NCBI GenBank assembly: GCA_028278125.1
Contig: JANQEY010000260.1
Coordinates: forward strand, 1-15,912
From: a bacterium
GTDB taxonomy: Bacteria > Electryoneota > Electryoneia > Electryoneales > Electryoneaceae
DNA: 15,912 bases
Direction of reading: 5' to 3'
Shown: positions 14,147 to 15,912 of the stretch, in pieces
How positions within the stretch are numbered: position 1 is the stretch's first letter
How the letters are laid out: each line of letters opens with the position of its first letter
Notes under the pieces: model-generated
What the model was told of the DNA's origin: nothing
The model's database searches: none
What the model saw: only the letters and a program-made list of their open reading frames with translations
Program-made: the position numbers and the translations under genes

Positions 14147-15406
14147 TCAAGCGCTCTTTTTCCTGCTGTCCCCCTGCTCAATGATCGGCTCAGATTCTCC
14201 CAGTATTACATCTTTGGTGATAATAACCCTGCGAACATTTTCTGTCGAAGGAACATTAAACATCGGATCAAGCATGATATTTTCCATGATCGATCTCAAT
14301 GCCCGTGCCCCGGTTTTACGGGTCATCGCCTTTCTTACTACTTCCAGGAGGGCGTCCTCCTCTACTACCAGCTCAACACCTTCCATCTCGAACAGGTATG
14401 AATACTGTTTGAGCAGGGCGTTTTTAGGTTCCTGGAGAATTGTAAGCAAAGCCTCTTCATCCAGTTCAGCAAGTGCGGCAGATACCGGCAGACGTCCGAT
14501 TAATTCAGGGATTAGACCGAATTCCAGGAGATCCTTCGGTTCAACCTGGCAAAGCAGATCGTAAGATGTGATTTCAGACATTTTACGAATATCGGCACCA
14601 AATCCCATCGCTTTTTTACCCACACGGCGCTTGATGGTCTTATCCATACCCTCAAAGGCACCGCCGCAGATAAACAGGACATTCTTAGTATCGATCGAGA
14701 TCAGTTTCTGTTCCGGATGTTTCCGTCCACCCTCTGGTGGGACATTGGCGACAGTGCCCTCAAGCATTTTTAATAACGCCTGCTGGACTCCTTCACCGGA
14801 AACATCACGGGTTATCGAAACATTGGACGATTTTCGGGCGACCTTATCGAGCTCATCGATGTAGACGATACCGATTTCAGCGGATGCAACATCATAATCG
14901 GCGGCCTGAAGAAGACGGACAAGTACATTTTCCACATCTTCACCGACATAGCCAGCTTCCGTCAAAGTCGTAGCGTCGGCGATGGCAAAAGGAACCTGGA
15001 GCAAACGTGCCAGGGTTTGCGCGATGAGAGTTTTTCCTGTCCCGGTCGGACCAATCAGCAGAATATTTGATTTTTCCAGCTCGACGTCATCATCCAGTTG
15101 CTGCCGGTTAACCCTCTTGTAGTGATTATAGACAGCAACGGCGATTTTTCGTTTCGCGTCTTCCTGTCCAATCACATATTCGTCAAGACGTTCCTTGATT
15201 TCAACGGGTGTTGGGAACCTGTCCAGGGGTTGTGATTTCCTACGCGCGTTATTCTGCCTGATTATCTGGCTGGATGCCCGGATACAATGATCGCATATCA
15301 TGACTCCCGGGCCGCTGATCATAATCTGTGCCTGATCGGCGGTACGTCCACAGAAACTACAGCGTTGACGCGATTTGTCGCCCTCTTTCTTGGATGTTCC
15401 GCTCAT
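14147..15406 (-). CDS. clpX: ClpXP ATPase subunit ClpX
   Basis: A hexameric AAA+ unfoldase that recognises tagged substrates, unfolds them and threads them into ClpP. The 419 residues start with the C4 zinc-binding domain: C16, C19, C38 and C41 within CSFCG and CDHC. The AAA+ core has Walker A GPTGTGKT (119-126), pore loop GYVG (152-155), Walker [10 protein letters not shown] (180-188), the RKH loop (228-230) and the sensor-2 region [10 protein letters not shown] (366-375). The ClpP-docking tripeptide, IGF in E. coli, reads MGF (267-269). AGAGGTT (15417-15411), four bases before the ATG, supports the start. It begins 26 bp after the clpP stop, so the two should be co-transcribed, giving enzyme and chaperone together. 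Confidence 0.98.
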   Translation of the reverse strand: MSGTSKKEGDKSRQRCSFCGRTADQAQIMISGPGVMICDHCIRASSQIIRQNNARRKSQPLDRFPTPVEIKERLDEYVIGQEDAKRKIAVAVYNHYKRVNRQQLDDDVELEKSNILLIGPTGTGKTLIAQTLARLLQVPFAIADATTLTEAGYVGEDVENVLVRLLQAADYDVASAEIGIVYIDELDKVARKSSNVSITRDVSGEGVQQALLKMLEGTVANVPPEGGRKHPEQKLISIDTKNVLFICGGAFEGMDKTIKRRVGKKAMGFGADIRKMSEITSYDLLCQVEPKDLLEFGLIPELIGRLPVSAALAELDEEALLTILQEPKNALLKQYSYLFEMEGVELVVEEDALLEVVRKAMTRKTGARALRSIMENIMLDPMFNVPSTENVRRVIITKDVILGESEPIIEQGDSRKKSA

Positions 15407-15432
15407 GGGTAACCTCTATAGAATAAAAGTGA

Positions 15433-15912
15433 TTACTTCTCTACAGCTTTAACCTTGCGGTCTGCGTCCTGGAGTTTGTCAATCAGACCATAATCCAGGG
15501 CTTCCTGGGAACTCATGAAATAATCACGGTCACTATCCTGGCGGATTGTCTCAACGTTTTTACCCGTGTGTTTAGCAAGAATTTCGTTTAAACGTTCACG
15601 TTCTTTCAGGATTTCCTTAGCATGAATCTCTATATCAGATGCCGTACCCCTCATACCTCCCTGGGGCTGATGGATCATTATTTTACTGTTCGGCAAAGCA
15701 CTTCTTTTTCCAGGTGAACCTGCAGCAAGTAGAACGGCAGCCATGGACGCGGCCATACCCATGCAGATTGTCTGAATCTGTGGTTTGATATATTGCATCG
15801 TATCATAAATGGCAAGGCCGTCTGAAATCACGCCACCGGGAGAATTTATATAGATACTAACATCCCGCTCAGGATCTTCAGCTTCAAGGAAAAGCAGCTG
15901 TGCAATAATCAG
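15433..15912 (-). CDS. clpP: ATP-dependent Clp protease proteolytic subunit ClpP (5' end off window)
   Basis: This is the peptidase of the ClpXP complex, a double-heptamer serine protease chamber. The reading frame is open to the right edge and 159 residues are visible. The first 27 (from [17 protein letters not shown] to INSPGG) lie upstream of a GTG at 15831 that should not be taken as the start, because they match the ClpP core. The catalytic triad is intact: Ser in GMAASM (fragment residue 56), His in MIHQPQGG (81) and Asp in SDRDYF (130), with spacings of 25 and 49 as in E. coli ClpP. Roughly 35-40 N-terminal residues are missing beyond the window. The gene leads into clpX 26 bp downstream. 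Confidence 0.97.
   Translation of the reverse strand: MIIAQLLFLEAEDPERDVSIYINSPGGVISDGLAIYDTMQYIKPQIQTICMGMAASMAAVLLAAGSPGKRSALPNSKIMIHQPQGGMRGTASDIEIHAKEILKERERLNEILAKHTGKNVETIRQDSDRDYFMSSQEALDYGLIDKLQDADRKVKAVEK

Noticed and set aside
15829..15831. GTG as the clpP start codon
   Set aside because: The frame stays open to the window edge and the 27 codons upstream encode conserved ClpP core ([15 protein letters not shown]). The true start is outside the window.
1..15912. CRISPR array, insertion sequence, prophage or defence island
   Set aside because: No regularly spaced direct repeats, transposase, integrase, phage structural or recognisable defence genes were found. Gene content is housekeeping plus two exported proteins.

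Overview
The window looks like chromosomal DNA from a bacterium of the FCB superphylum (Fibrobacteres-Chlorobi-Bacteroidetes and related candidate phyla). The strongest clue is a pair of secreted proteins that end in type IX secretion (T9SS) 'type A' sorting tails starting YPNPFN. Clear Shine-Dalgarno sites (GGGAG, GAGGAGG) precede several genes, which is more typical of an FCB lineage outside Bacteroidetes proper. That placement is an inference; no 16S rRNA or species-level marker is present. Genes are moderate in GC and intergenic regions are visibly AT-rich, interrupted by GC-rich hairpins.

Layout. (1) 199-3034, central carbon metabolism: class I fructose-1,6-bisphosphatase (+) converges on a phosphofructokinase (-) whose active-site signatures predict pyrophosphate dependence. 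A short two-helix membrane protein gene lies between them and two look-alike terminators bracket it. (2) 3035-3725, a non-coding stretch with a foldable region upstream of the next gene. (3) 3726-8296, two T9SS cargo proteins in the same direction, each with its own leader and terminator: an 801-residue multidomain exoprotein that almost entirely lacks Lys and Arg, and a 601-residue right-handed beta-helix protein. (4) 8437-10840: tRNA-Leu(UAG), an NTF2/SnoaL-like small protein, and a berberine-bridge-type FAD oxidoreductase. (5) 10904 to the right edge, minus strand: clpP (5' end off the window), clpX, lon and engB, a protein quality-control and ribosome-assembly block.

How the parts relate. 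The fbp/pfk pair covers both directions of the fructose-6-phosphate/fructose-1,6-bisphosphate step. clpP and clpX are 26 bp apart and should be co-transcribed. lon has its own candidate promoter just after the clpX terminator, and engB follows after two hairpins. The two T9SS proteins share 42 of 80 residues in an ungapped alignment of their tails and should leave the cell by the same route; the secretion machinery itself is not in this window.

Most genes are ordinary housekeeping. The observation most worth following is the 449-residue run with no Lys or Arg in the 801-residue exoprotein. I found no CRISPR array, insertion sequence, phage gene, toxin-antitoxin pair or recognisable defence system.
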